The notes: generated by a model not told the origin, from the sequence alone. A stretch of DNA of 64,000 nucleotides from Agathobaculum ammoniilyticum (GCF_025567315.1 NZ_JAOQJE010000003.1:124001-188000); one strand, 5' to 3'; positions 24,953-33,774 are shown, counted from the first letter of the stretch. A program made the numbers and translations.

Positions 24953-25028
24953 GGGCCTGTAGCTCAGTTGGGAGAGCGTTCGGTTCGCATCCGAGAGGTC
25001 GAGAGTTCGAATCTCTTCAGGTCCACCA
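24953..25028 (+). tRNA. tRNA-Ala (anticodon CGC)
   Basis: 76 nt including encoded CCA. The acceptor stem contains the G3:U70 pair that defines alanine identity. The anticodon loop TTCGCAT gives CGC (codon GCG). The T arm is GAGAGTTCGAATCTC. It is followed by a terminator and then by the restriction-modification island. Confidence 0.95.
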
Positions 25029-25031
25029 TAG

Positions 25032-25068
25032 ATCCTTATTTTATCGGAAGATAAAATAAGGATTTTTT
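25032..25068 (+). terminator. Terminator of tRNA-Ala
   Basis: ATCCTTATTTTATC, loop GGAA and the exact complement, followed by TTTTT. Confidence 0.9.
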
Positions 25069-25169
25069 AGCTTATGCCCAATTTTCACCTAAGCATCAGC
25101 GGGCTGGCTGCAGCAGAGCCCGCAGAGCCGCAAAACAGACAAACAATTCATAGAAAGCGAGGAACTGCA

Positions 25170-25901
25170 ATGGCTGATATCTGGACCAAAGAGGCTGTGA
25201 TAGAACGACTGAAAGAAATCAATTCCAAAGGATTCATTTCCGTTCCCAAAGGTATGTTTCGCGCTGATGACGGAATTGTGGGGCAAATACTAGAACGCGA
25301 ATTTGGTGTTGCCGAAAACAACCTTCATCTTGCCGATTTAGGCACATATGAGTTAAAAGGAATGCGCAAGAAAAAGGGTAAAACCAGTAAGTTAACCCTA
25401 TTTCACCAAACATCAACTTCCGGAATGACTCCCAGGCAAATCTTTAACCGCTTTAGTTACGAGAAGCCGTCAAACAGAGACGACTCCTTAAAGCGTAAAC
25501 TCTTTACAACCATTTACGGAAATAAATTTAATCGCCTTGGTTTTACTCTGCGCGCGCAGGGGGTATCAGAAGTGTGTCTCTATCACGAAGAGGAATACCT
25601 GGCAACCTGGGATCTAACAGGCGGGAAAGGAAAAATCAATCAGGTACTATTCGTTCTTGCAGAAACGCAAGGGCCAGCCAACTCAGAATACGAACGATTT
25701 CATTTCATTGAAGCCTACATTTTAAGTTCGCCCAAAAACATTTACGACGCTATAAGCAGCGGTGCGGTAGTAATGGAGTTGTGCATAGATCAACCAGCAA
25801 ACGAGTTCGGAAAAAAAGCCCCGCATGACCGAGGACCGCATATCCGTATACCAGTAAAAAAACTTTCCACTTTGTTTGAAAGCGTTGAACGAGTCCTGTA
25901 A
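25170..25901 (+). CDS. Type II restriction endonuclease, MvaI/BcnI family
   Basis: 243 residues, near the size of MvaI and BcnI. The PD-(D/E)XK site is visible as E42, D56, E61 and K63 (LADLGTYELKGMR), the same D-x4-E-x-K spacing as in MvaI. These enzymes act as monomers and cut CCWGG (MvaI) or CCSGG (BcnI). The convergent pair of circularly permuted N4-cytosine methyltransferases favours the BcnI type. The ATG at 25170 follows GCGAGGA. Base composition is clearly more AT-rich than the flanking genes. I see no promoter of its own between the tRNA-Ala terminator and the start. Confidence 0.85.
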   Translation: MADIWTKEAVIERLKEINSKGFISVPKGMFRADDGIVGQILEREFGVAENNLHLADLGTYELKGMRKKKGKTSKLTLFHQTSTSGMTPRQIFNRFSYEKPSNRDDSLKRKLFTTIYGNKFNRLGFTLRAQGVSEVCLYHEEEYLATWDLTGGKGKINQVLFVLAETQGPANSEYERFHFIEAYILSSPKNIYDAISSGAVVMELCIDQPANEFGKKAPHDRGPHIRIPVKKLSTLFESVERVL

Positions 25902-26065
25902 GCATACCAAAGCAAAGGGAGAAGGCCCCATATTTCTGCGAGTCAGACTCGAGATAAAGTATACGCACTGGGAATGTTTCATTAAACACAGCTACGGAAC
26001 AAAATTTGAAATTCTGCAATCTGCAAACCCATTCCATAGGAAAAACACGTCATTCATCATTATAT

Positions 26066-26110
26066 AAAAAGCAGACAGCCTCATCCACAAAAATGAGACT
26101 GTCTGCTTTT
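26066..26110. terminator. Bidirectional terminator between R and M genes
   Basis: AAAAAGCAGACAG, a CTCAT/ATGAG inner stem, then CTGTCTGCTTTT. It separates the convergent endonuclease and methyltransferase units. The 26065-side space from 25902 holds no gene. Confidence 0.88.
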
Positions 26111-26996
26111 ACTTTTGTGCTGATTCAGGCTCGGCTGGAAGCGTAAAATCAAGAATATATTCAAATGTTGTTCCCATTGTGATGTAACTGCTCGGCCAAC
26201 CAAAAATACCGATCCTATTTACCAGATTTCTTCTGTCCCAGATGATTGTATTTCTAAATTCATACCCCGCCTTTACAAGTGCATTAATGATATTGATATG
26301 CAGCGGCACCCTTTTTCCATCAATCCATGCGTCTGTAATATTAATCAGAGCATGGGCCTTTTCCGAAAAGACAGACTTCATTGATGAATAAATTTCGCAA
26401 ATCGCCGTTTCAAACTGTTCAGCAGAGAGCGTTCCCAAGTCTCGTTCGTCCTGGCTGTACTGCTCCACCTTGAGATATTGTTTATTTTCTCTTAAATCAC
26501 CGCGTCTGCTCTTGTTTTTTCTTTCTCTATTTAAAATATTGGCATACGGCGGGGATGTGAGTGATAGCTTGACTGTCCTGGGCCTGACCACCTCAGAAAG
26601 CGTTCTTGCATCTCTGCAGACAGCAATTTGCTTGCACGGATTGCCGTTTTTTTCATTGTCAACACGACTATTTGACAAATCAACGTATTCTTGCTTCAGG
26701 TCAATTCCAATACAGTTTCTTTCAAGGTCCTGTGCTGCAACAAGTGTTGTTCCCGAACCGCAGAAGGGATCTAAAACGAGTTCCCCTTTATGGGTAAATT
26801 GTTCTATTACTCTTGTTGCAAGGCCGATCGGAAACACGGCAGGGTGTACTGTTTTATCCCGAACATCGCGAGGTTCATAATTAAAATTCCATACCCCAAT
26901 CTGGTTTTTCATCCATTCTCTTGCTTCAACACAGGAGAGATACCCTTTTTTGCAGTCACAAAGTCGTTCGCTATTTATTTCAATATAATCAGCCAT
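26109..26996 (-). CDS. DNA methyltransferase, motif I before motif IV (BcnI-type partner)
   Basis: 295 residues. The AdoMet-binding motif I, DPFCGSGTT, lies at 76-84, and the catalytic motif IV, TSPPY, at 147-151. TSPPY is characteristic of N4-cytosine (and some N6-adenine) methyltransferases. The order I then IV is the reverse of the companion enzyme encoded just upstream, as known for the two circularly permuted methyltransferases of the BcnI system. The ATG (26996-26994) overlaps the stop of the companion (TAATG). It would protect one strand or half of an asymmetric-centre site such as CCSGG. Confidence 0.88.
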   Translation of the reverse strand: MADYIEINSERLCDCKKGYLSCVEAREWMKNQIGVWNFNYEPRDVRDKTVHPAVFPIGLATRVIEQFTHKGELVLDPFCGSGTTLVAAQDLERNCIGIDLKQEYVDLSNSRVDNEKNGNPCKQIAVCRDARTLSEVVRPRTVKLSLTSPPYANILNRERKNKSRRGDLRENKQYLKVEQYSQDERDLGTLSAEQFETAICEIYSSMKSVFSEKAHALINITDAWIDGKRVPLHINIINALVKAGYEFRNTIIWDRRNLVNRIGIFGWPSSYITMGTTFEYILDFTLPAEPESAQK

Positions 26997-27862
26997 TACT
27001 GCTTGCCTTTTGCCTCCCTAAATCTTTGGCTCGCAAAATTGAAGTATCCTTCGTTGATTTCAAAGCCAATACATTTTCTTCCTAATCGTTCACATACCAC
27101 CCATGTTGTGCCAGTTCCAAGGAACGGATCAAAAACCGTTCCGCCGGCCGGAGAACCGCATTTTACAATCTGTTCAACCAAGCTCTCTGGAAAAGTTGCA
27201 GTATGATCTCCATTCAGGGGCTGCGTGTTGATCGACCATACATCTCCTGGATTTTTCATTTTGCCGTTTTGTCCTAAAACCTTTACAGCGTCAAGATCAA
27301 AAAAGTATTTCTTCTTTAGTGTGAAATGAAAAACATGCTCATATGTGTTATTGAATCTATCGGTAACACTTGCAGGTATACGGTTCGGCTTGTGCCAAAT
27401 AATGTCATCTCTCAGGAGCCAGCCGTGCTCTTGCATTTCAATGGCAAACCGTGACGGTATCAGCAAAAGCTGTTTGTTTTGATATAGTTTTCCGTTTTGC
27501 CTGATTTTGGGCTGAAGCGGCTTAGTTGTAAAAAACTTTTCTTTTCGTTCCTTCTGTACTTCCGTAACATTTCCTTCTCCATCAAGGTATTTCTTCCATG
27601 CTCCTGCTCCAGAACCAAAGAATGTGTCCCCTATATTGATAAAAACATTTGCTTCGTCTTTCAGATATGGCTTCAACTCATCAAAAAAATCCGCAAGGCG
27701 AGCAACATATGCTTCCGGTGTTTTTTCAGAACCGATTTCGCCCTCGCCATTATAAACACGCTTTGCCCAATAAGGAGGTGATGTAACAAGTAAATCGATT
27801 GAATTCTTGGGAACCGATTGAATCAAATCCAATGTATCTCCACACTTAATAAAGTGCTCCAT
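26996..27862 (-). CDS. DNA N4-cytosine methyltransferase, motif IV before motif I
   Basis: 288 residues. Catalytic motif TSPPYW is near the N-terminus (27-32), and the AdoMet site FDPFLGTGTT is at 244-253, the beta-class order. VFINIGDTFFGSG in between is also family-typical. I prefer the ATG at 27862, which overlaps the TGA of the controller gene as TGATG; a GTG lies one codon upstream. It is translated together with the HTH gene upstream and the other methyltransferase downstream. Target probably CCSGG-like, inferred from the restriction enzyme family. Confidence 0.9.
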   Translation of the reverse strand: MEHFIKCGDTLDLIQSVPKNSIDLLVTSPPYWAKRVYNGEGEIGSEKTPEAYVARLADFFDELKPYLKDEANVFINIGDTFFGSGAGAWKKYLDGEGNVTEVQKERKEKFFTTKPLQPKIRQNGKLYQNKQLLLIPSRFAIEMQEHGWLLRDDIIWHKPNRIPASVTDRFNNTYEHVFHFTLKKKYFFDLDAVKVLGQNGKMKNPGDVWSINTQPLNGDHTATFPESLVEQIVKCGSPAGGTVFDPFLGTGTTWVVCERLGRKCIGFEINEGYFNFASQRFREAKGKQ

Positions 27863-28071
27863 CACTTATTATCCTCCACTATTTGCATGATTTCTTCAAT
27901 ATGGCAGTTTAAGGATAAGCAAATCTTTTCAAGCGAATCAATAGATACCGGCTCATTTTTGCCCAGCTTGGCAAGAACGTTACTGCTGATTCCACACAAC
28001 TGCTTCAAATCGGTCCGCTTGAGTTTTTTATCTATCAGTAATTTCCAGAGATTATCATAACTAACAGCCAT
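27862..28071 (-). CDS. Small XRE-family HTH protein, probable R-M controller
   Basis: 69 residues, a single helix-turn-helix domain (RTDLKQLCGISSNVLAKLG as the recognition part), followed by LEKICLSLNCHIEEIMQIVED. It is the size of controller (C) proteins and of YozG-like HTH proteins. It is the first gene of the methyltransferase transcript, and its promoter carries repeated AATGTCAT boxes, so autoregulation is likely. The start ATG has a GGGGAGG site 9 nt upstream. Confidence 0.8.
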   Translation of the reverse strand: MAVSYDNLWKLLIDKKLKRTDLKQLCGISSNVLAKLGKNEPVSIDSLEKICLSLNCHIEEIMQIVEDNK

Positions 28072-28091
28072 TTGTGATACCTCCCCTTAGC

Positions 28092-28144
28092 AATGTCATG
28101 TATTATACACTAAATGTCATGATATATCAACATCAGAATGTCAA
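28092..28144 (-). promoter_or_regulatory. R-M operon promoter with repeated operator boxes
   Basis: Minus strand: TTGATA (28130-28125), 17 nt, TATAAT (28107-28102). The box AATGTCAT (plus-strand reading) lies at 28092-28099, just downstream of the -10, and again at 28113-28120, between -35 and -10. A third near copy, AATGTCAA, lies at 28137-28144. The spacings are 21 and 24 bp, i.e. about two helical turns. Binding there would block polymerase, which fits negative feedback by the HTH protein. Confidence 0.75.
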
Positions 28145-28255
28145 CCAAGCAATCGCATACCAATCTCTCTTTTACAGAAATTTTGCTTTATATGCGGCGT
28201 CATCATGTTGGACGTAAGCGGCGCCGCTTTTGCACCGCATGCCTCTTGCATCCGC

Positions 28256-29051
28256 ATGCAAACCGTCAAACTGTACAACGGCGTGACCATGCTACTGGAA
28301 GGTTTCGGGGGCTTGCAGGTCACCGACAGGGAGGGATGCCTCCGGACCGTACAGCCCGCGCTCGGCGCGGGCTACCGGCGCATTGACACCGCCAGCTCAT
28401 ACCAAAACGAACAGGCGGTGGGCGCGGCGATCCGCGGTAGGAGCTGTTCGTCACCCCCAAGGCGTACATTCACCAGATAGGCTTTTGAAAAGACCAAAGC
28501 GGCGTTTGCCGAGTCTCTACAGAAGCTGGGGCTGGACTATCTGGACCTGTACCTCATCCACATTCCCTTCGGCGATTACTACGGCGCGCGGCGCGCTATG
28601 GAGGAGCTATACCATACCGGAAAGGTGCGGGCCAGCGGCGTGTGCAACTTTGACGCCGCCCTGCTGATGGACCTGTGCTGGAATGCGGATACTCGGCCCA
28701 TGGTCAACCAGATCGAGCGCCATCCCTACTTCCAGCGGAAGGAGGAGCTGCGCGCATCATGGCCGAGCCGGGCGTGCAGCCCGAGGCCTGGGCGCCCTTT
28801 GCCGAGGACATGCACGGCATGTTCACCGATCCTGTATTGACGGCAGTCGCCTGCAAGCACGGTAAAAGCGTGGCACAGGTCATCCTACGCTGGGATATCC
28901 AGCGGGGCGTGGCTGTCATCCCCAAAAGCATCCACCGAGAGCGGCGGGCGGAAAACCTGGATGTGTGGGACTTTATGCTGGACCCCGCCGCCCCAGCGAA
29001 GTGCGTCGGGTATATGACTACCTGCGCAATCCGGTGCTGACCAGCCTGTAA
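28256..29051 (+). pseudogene. Decayed aldo/keto reductase
   Basis: Parts of one aldo/keto reductase occur in different frames: an N-terminus with YNGVTMLLEGFGG and GYRRIDTASSYQNEQAVG, an in-frame TAG at about 28479, then LGLDYLDLYLIHIPFGDYY and VRASGVCNFD, then after another shift FAEDMHGMFT to VIPKSIHRERRAENL. The last piece (YDYLRNPVLTSL) is in yet another frame. At least three lesions make it non-functional. An intact paralogue is encoded at 31506-32363. Confidence 0.85.
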
Positions 29052-29127
29052 CCGCTGCGCCAGCCTTGCACGCGCGGCGCACATAAATGCGGAAACAGCA
29101 CACCCTTGTCAACAGGAGAATATGCTC

Positions 29128-30153
29128 ATGGAACGTATTTTCAACTTTTTTCTGTCGCTTGTTCTGGCCGCTTCCTGCGCGGCCTTCGGCAGCCCCGCCA
29201 ATTCAGGCGGAGCGCCACTTCCGGAAAACGGCGCGGGTTCTTCGGCGGTATCCGGCAGCGATCAGAATTCCGGCGTGCAGAGTACGCCGGAGGGAAACAC
29301 CGGTGCCAAAACGGGCGGCTGGATTCTGGTCGCCTATTTCTCCGCCACCGGAATTGCGGAAACTATTGCCCAGTCCCTTAAACGCAGACCTTTTTGAAAT
29401 CCTGCCAGAACATCCCTATACGGCCGCTGACCTGGATTATAACAGCGACTGCCGCACCAACACCGAATAGCAGGACGAAACCGCCCGTCCCGCGATTTTG
29501 CCGGCGGCTGCGTCGTGGAAAACTGGGCGTCTTACGATGTAGTGTTGCTGGGGTGTCCTATCTGGTGGGGCATCCCGCCCAAGATCACGCGCACCTTCGC
29601 GGAAAGCTACGACTGGAGCGTCAAAACCGTGGCAGGCTTCTGCACCTCCGGCGGCAGTGCCATACAGCAACACGGGTCTGCCGGAGCTGACGGAGGGTGC
29701 GGTCTGGCTGGAGGGCAGGCGTTTTTCCGGCACAGTCTCCCCCGACGACATCGCCGGCTGGCCGGCGGACCTGCCGCGGACGCGCAAGCCGCTGACCAGC
29801 TTCAGGTATCATTTAACGGACACACCTATATCGCGACCTTGGCGGATAATGCCTACGCTGCTGCTTTCACGGCTTTTCTGGCCGAAAACGGCAGCTCTCT
29901 CACCATACAGGCTCATGACTACGGCGGGTTTGAAAAGGTGGGCGGGCCGCCCGCCATCCTGTCCCAAAGCGACGAGCCTATCGACGCTGCGGCCGGGAAC
30001 CTTATTCTGTATCAGAGTAATAACATCGTGCTTTACTACTCTACCAACTCCTGGAGCTTTACCCGTTTGGGCCGGCTGGAAGGGTCCCTCTCCGCCCTGG
30101 AATCGGACATGGGCAAGGGCAATGTGAAGATTACCTATTCTTTAGACGGATAG
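29128..30153 (+). pseudogene. Decayed exported flavodoxin with cyclophilin-like domain
   Basis: A signal peptide (FFLSLVLAASC) and a Ser/Gly-rich linker lead to flavodoxin sequence GGWILVAYFSATGIAETIAQ. The frame then shifts; LFEILPEHPYTAADLDYNSD and later VVLLGCPIWWGIPP continue the flavodoxin in other frames. From about 29805 a second domain follows (FNGHTYIATLADN to NIVLYYSTNSWSFTRLGRL), the cyclophilin-like fold often fused to such flavodoxins. At least three shifts and a stop (29470) break it. The last frame, 29515-30153, is long but mixes genuine and shifted sequence. Confidence 0.8.
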
Positions 30154-30240
30154 GGGTTGCGCCTTCCCGCCCTCAAAGCAAGCGAACAGCCCTGCCTGTG
30201 CATATGTCCACGGGCAGGGCTGTCCTTATCTTATGATTCC

Positions 30241-30999
30241 TTATTTCTCCTCCGGCAAAACCTCATTGACGCAGGCCAGCGCATTGAGCGTGCGCGGGAA
30301 GCCGATATACGGCAGGCACACCGTCAATGTGCCCAGCAGGATTTCCTTGCCGTTTCCCACGGCGTTGTTTCCGCCCACATGCGCTTTGACCTGCGGCTCA
30401 CACCCGCCCTGGGCGCAGAGGATGGCGAAGGTCAAAAGCTCCCGTTCCTGCAGACCCAGCCCCTCACGGGTATAAAAGTCGCCAAAGCAGTAGGCGGAAA
30501 GATAATCCTGTATATTTTTCTGGTTGTCCGGCGCGGCAGCGCGCATCGCGTCGATGGAGCCGCCGAAAATGGCTTTTTGCGCGGCGATGCCGGCCGCCAG
30601 CCGCCCTTCCTCCTCCACCGTGTAGCCACTGGGCAGCGGCAGTGGAATACCGCTGTCAGCCAGCGTTTCGCTGGCCGCCTCTACCGCCGCTTCGGTTTTT
30701 CCCAGTCCGATGTATGGCGCGCACTGGTAGACCGCCTCCCGTATCTGCTGCGGGGGTACGCCGCACCGGAGCGCCGCTCTGACATGGCGCCTGACCTCAT
30801 GCATCGTCTGGTTTGTGACCGCCACCACCAGAATGAGCAGCTCGCGCAGTCCGGCATCCAGCCGTTCTTCGGCATAGATTTCGCCGTAGATCAGTCGCTC
30901 CTTGATCGCGGCAAATTCCGGATCGCTCTGCCGCAGCGCGCCAGCCGTATCCCCATACAATTTGGCTATCGCTTGTTCCGCTTTTTCCATTCGAGACAT
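30241..30999 (-). CDS. Carboxymuconolactone decarboxylase-family protein (two domains)
   Basis: 252 residues with two CMD/AhpD-like halves. The first has ELLILVVAVTNQTMHEVRRHVRAALRCGVPPQQIREAV, seen in separate blocks; the second has LLTFAILCAQGGCEPQVKAHVGG. The usual CxxC of AhpD is absent in the first half (TNQTMH), so peroxidase activity is not assured. The ATG at 30999 follows AAGGAG; upstream codons lie in the cupin gene. Such genes commonly accompany aldo/keto reductases and flavodoxins in clostridial redox loci. Confidence 0.85.
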   Translation of the reverse strand: MSRMEKAEQAIAKLYGDTAGALRQSDPEFAAIKERLIYGEIYAEERLDAGLRELLILVVAVTNQTMHEVRRHVRAALRCGVPPQQIREAVYQCAPYIGLGKTEAAVEAASETLADSGIPLPLPSGYTVEEEGRLAAGIAAQKAIFGGSIDAMRAAAPDNQKNIQDYLSAYCFGDFYTREGLGLQERELLTFAILCAQGGCEPQVKAHVGGNNAVGNGKEILLGTLTVCLPYIGFPRTLNALACVNEVLPEEK

Positions 31000-31055
31000 C
31001 GTCGATCGCTCTCCTTTTCGCTTCATCCAGTCCGGCGCCGCAGGCCGCAAACATT

Positions 31056-31487
31056 TTACAGGCCGGCGTATTCTTCGTCCGTCACCGGCTCGCACCATTC
31101 GTTGCTGCATCCCTCGCCGGGTACTTCGATCGCAATATGGCTGAACCACGCATCCCTTTTCGCCCCATGCCAGTGCTTGATCTCCGGCGGGATGACAATT
31201 ACGGTCCCGGGCGTCAGGCTGACCGCCCCCTTGCCCGCTTCCTGATACCAGCCCTCGCCCGCCGTGCAGAGCAGGATCTGACCGCCGCCCTTTTGTGCGT
31301 GGTGGATGTGCCAGTTATTCCGGCAGCCCGGTTCAAAGGTGACGTTGCCCAGGAATATCCCGTCTTCCGGCCGTGTCAGCGGGTTGAGAAAGGACTGCCC
31401 GATAAAATACTGGGCATAGGCGGTATTCTCCGCGCCCAAGCCAAATATATTCTGCTTTGCAAATGCATTTTGATCCAAGCTTTTCAT
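31056..31487 (-). CDS. Cupin-domain protein
   Basis: 143 residues, one cupin barrel. Motif 1 is NNWHIHHAQKGGGQILLCTAG, motif 2 is PGTVIVIPPEIKHWHG, giving His and Gln/Glu ligands for a metal. Members of this group are often fused or adjacent to CMD-family proteins. The order with neighbours (regulator, aldo/keto reductase, cupin, CMD protein) suggests one operon handling reactive carbonyls or quinones. AGGAGG lies before the ATG. Confidence 0.88.
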   Translation of the reverse strand: MKSLDQNAFAKQNIFGLGAENTAYAQYFIGQSFLNPLTRPEDGIFLGNVTFEPGCRNNWHIHHAQKGGGQILLCTAGEGWYQEAGKGAVSLTPGTVIVIPPEIKHWHGAKRDAWFSHIAIEVPGEGCSNEWCEPVTDEEYAGL

Positions 31488-31505
31488 ATGGTATCCCTCC
31501 TGTTT

Positions 31506-32363
31506 TTACTTGCCGCTGAACACGGGGAAGCAACTGAACTCCCCATAGCTCTCGATGGGTGGGAGCCGCATCAGCTTTTCCATATCCGCTGGGTCGATCA
31601 GAAAATCCACCGCCGCGTTCTCTTTCATATGGGCAGGATCCGCTGTCTTAGGCAGGGCGACCGTACCCAGCTCAAGCACATAGCGGATGCACAGCGCCGC
31701 CGGGGATACGCCGTACTTTGCCGCCATAGCGGTGATCTGTTCATTCTTGAGCGCCTCACCGTGGGCGATCGGCGAATAGGCCTCCACCAATATCCCCTGG
31801 TTTTTGCAGTAGTCCAGCAGCGCCCGATCGGTGTTGCTGATGTGGAGCAAAACCTGGTTGACCATGGGCTTTATCCGGCAGGACGACAGGATATTTTCCA
31901 GATCGTCCGGCAGGAAATTGGATACGCCGATCGCCTTTACCTTGCCGGCCGCATACGCATCCTCCAGCGCGCGCCAGGCCGCCCGATTGCCCTCCGCATA
32001 GTCCCCGCCGCGGAAATCCGCCCAAGGCTGCGGGCTGTGAATGATCATCATATCGATATAGTCCAGCCCCATTTTGGCGAGCGACCCGTCGATCGAATGC
32101 GCCGCGCTGTCGTAATCCTTCGCCTCGGCCGCCACCTTGCTGGTGACGAACACCTGTTCCCGCGGCAGGCCGCAGGCGCGCACGCCCTCGCCTACGCCCG
32201 CCTCGTTGCCGTAAGCCTGCGCGGTATCGATATGGCGGTAACCCAAGGCGGTCGCCGCTTTTACCGCTTCCGCCGCCTGCTCGTCGGGGATGAACCAGGT
32301 CCCCAGCCCCAGCTTGGGTATTGCCACGCCGTTGGCCAGTGCATAGGTTTCTTTCAAAATCAT
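31506..32363 (-). CDS. Aldo/keto reductase
   Basis: 285 residues of the AKR5-like group. The active-site Asp-Tyr-Lys-His tetrad region is seen as GYRHIDTAQAYGNE (Asp and Tyr), FVTSKV (Lys) and DMMIIHSPQPW (His). It reduces carbonyl compounds with NADPH. The start overlaps the MerR gene's stop by 4 bp. It is the intact paralogue of the pseudogene at 28256-29051. Confidence 0.93.
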   Translation of the reverse strand: MILKETYALANGVAIPKLGLGTWFIPDEQAAEAVKAATALGYRHIDTAQAYGNEAGVGEGVRACGLPREQVFVTSKVAAEAKDYDSAAHSIDGSLAKMGLDYIDMMIIHSPQPWADFRGGDYAEGNRAAWRALEDAYAAGKVKAIGVSNFLPDDLENILSSCRIKPMVNQVLLHISNTDRALLDYCKNQGILVEAYSPIAHGEALKNEQITAMAAKYGVSPAALCIRYVLELGTVALPKTADPAHMKENAAVDFLIDPADMEKLMRLPPIESYGEFSCFPVFSGK

Positions 32364-32731
32364 CGTTCCGCCTCCTCTGTCGATTGTTGCTCCTGTAAAA
32401 GCCGGTGCCGCAGGCCGTCCATGCGCGCCACCTGCCTTTCCCGAAAATGGATCTCGTCCAGCGCGGCCTTTCGCTTCTGCTCCAGCATCCGTAGCCGCTT
32501 CTTTCCCGTTCCTCTTTGCTCCAGCAGCAGGCGCATGTACGTCTCCACCTCCTCTGAGGTAAAGCCGATGTCGTGCAGGGTCAGGATCAGGCTCAGCCGT
32601 TCCAGATCCTGATCGTCATACTGCCACTCGCCCATCACCTGCTTGACCGCCCCGCACAGCCCCCACCGCTCATATTCCCGCAGGATTTCCAGGGGGATCT
32701 GATATCGTTCGCTCGCCTCCAGGATTGTCAT
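32360..32731 (-). CDS. MerR-family transcriptional regulator
   Basis: 123 residues. The N-terminal winged helix begins MTILEASERYQIPLEILREY, then DDQDLERLSLILTLHDIGFT. A coiled-coil follows (LLEQRGTGKKRLRMLEQKRK). No conserved cysteines mark a metal sensor. It probably controls the reductase-cupin-CMD operon that it starts. Confidence 0.88.
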   Translation of the reverse strand: MTILEASERYQIPLEILREYERWGLCGAVKQVMGEWQYDDQDLERLSLILTLHDIGFTSEEVETYMRLLLEQRGTGKKRLRMLEQKRKAALDEIHFRERQVARMDGLRHRLLQEQQSTEEAER

Positions 32732-32748
32732 TTCCCATCCCTCAAAAT

Positions 32749-32784
32749 AAAAAAATGTAGACGCCCTGAACGGACATCTACATT
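32749..32784 (-). terminator. Terminator of the LysR gene
   Basis: On the minus strand AATGTAGA and TCTACATT pair with an inner stem, followed by TTTTTT. It separates the LysR gene from the MerR unit. Confidence 0.8.
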
Positions 32785-32814
32785 GTAAGGCCAAAGCCGA
32801 TCCCTGTCTAATAC

Positions 32815-33702
32815 TTATAATGGATGGTCAGATATGCGTTTTATGTATTTTTGAGCAAACCCAAGGAATGCCGCCGTAGCCGCTGAAAAGGATTCTGTTT
32901 TTTTCCACGCCAGAACCGTGCTGGATTCCAGCGGCGGCGATAGCGGAAGCATCCGTAGCCCTTCGTAAGCGCAGTCCAGCTCGATCGCAAGATAAAGCCC
33001 AAGCCCTTTGCGGGCCAGCTGCGCCTGATTATACGGCAGGTTCCCACTCGCCACAACCTGTATCTGTTCTGCATACGGCCCGAACCAGCGGAGCATCTCT
33101 TGCTGCATCAATTCCCGCGTGGGCAGGATCAGCCGCTGGCCGACCAGATCCTTCGGTGTTACACATTTCCTGTCTGCAAACGCCGAATCCTCCGGCACCA
33201 ACAGCCCCCAGCTCTCCCGCACCGGCAGCCGCAGGATCTCATATTTGCTGATCTCCACCGGCTCCAGCAGCAGCCCGATATCCAGAAGCCCCTGTTCGAT
33301 ACGCTCCTTGATACCGTCCGAATTCCCGCTGTAGATCACATACCGCACCAGGGGATACGCCTGATGGAATTCCGCCAGCATATCAGCCAGCAGGCTGATG
33401 CTTTTCAGGTCGCCGCTCCCTATGGAGATCTCGCCAGAAACCTCTTCCGCCGGATGCAGCTCCCGCGCGGCCCTCTCTGCCAGTCCGACGATCTCCTGCG
33501 CCCGGCGGCGAAGCAGCACGCCGGCATCGGTGAGGATAATCCTGTGCTGGCTGCGGCGGAACAGCTTGACACCCAACTCCTCTTCCAGCTGCATCAACTG
33601 ACGGGACAGGGTCGGCTGGGTCATATGGAGCAGCGCCGCCGCCCTGGTGATATTTTCTTCCCTGGCCACGGCCAGAAAGTACCGCAACGCCCGAAGTTCC
33701 AC
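32815..33702 (-). CDS. LysR-family transcriptional regulator
   Basis: 295 residues. The N-terminal winged helix (LRALRYFLAVAREENITRAA, then LLHMTQPTLSRQLMQLEEELG) is canonical, and the C-terminal effector domain has the LADMLAEFHQAYPLVRYVI region. I chose the GTG at 33702, preceded by AGGGGGTG; upstream codons are unlike the family. It is divergent from two flavodoxin genes, which are its likely targets. Confidence 0.93.
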   Translation of the reverse strand: MELRALRYFLAVAREENITRAAALLHMTQPTLSRQLMQLEEELGVKLFRRSQHRIILTDAGVLLRRRAQEIVGLAERAARELHPAEEVSGEISIGSGDLKSISLLADMLAEFHQAYPLVRYVIYSGNSDGIKERIEQGLLDIGLLLEPVEISKYEILRLPVRESWGLLVPEDSAFADRKCVTPKDLVGQRLILPTRELMQQEMLRWFGPYAEQIQVVASGNLPYNQAQLARKGLGLYLAIELDCAYEGLRMLPLSPPLESSTVLAWKKTESFSAATAAFLGFAQKYIKRISDHPL

Positions 33703-33774
33703 GCTTCCACCCCCTGCCTGTCCAGTATAGCACAGGCGCGGGGCGGCCGCAAGCGCGATCATGCACCAAATGTA

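Noticed and set aside
23341..25059. A 572-codon plus-strand frame opposite glyQS running into tRNA-Ala
   Set aside because: It is antisense to glycyl-tRNA synthetase, and its end translates the tRNA gene.
25029..28200. An integrase-type genomic island at tRNA-Ala
   Set aside because: There is no integrase gene, and I saw no second copy of the tRNA 3' end at 28.1-28.3 kb, so site-specific insertion is not supported.
29515..30153. An intact 212-residue protein
   Set aside because: It combines flavodoxin and cyclophilin-like pieces with an out-of-frame stretch (about 29660-29800), so it is part of a pseudogene.
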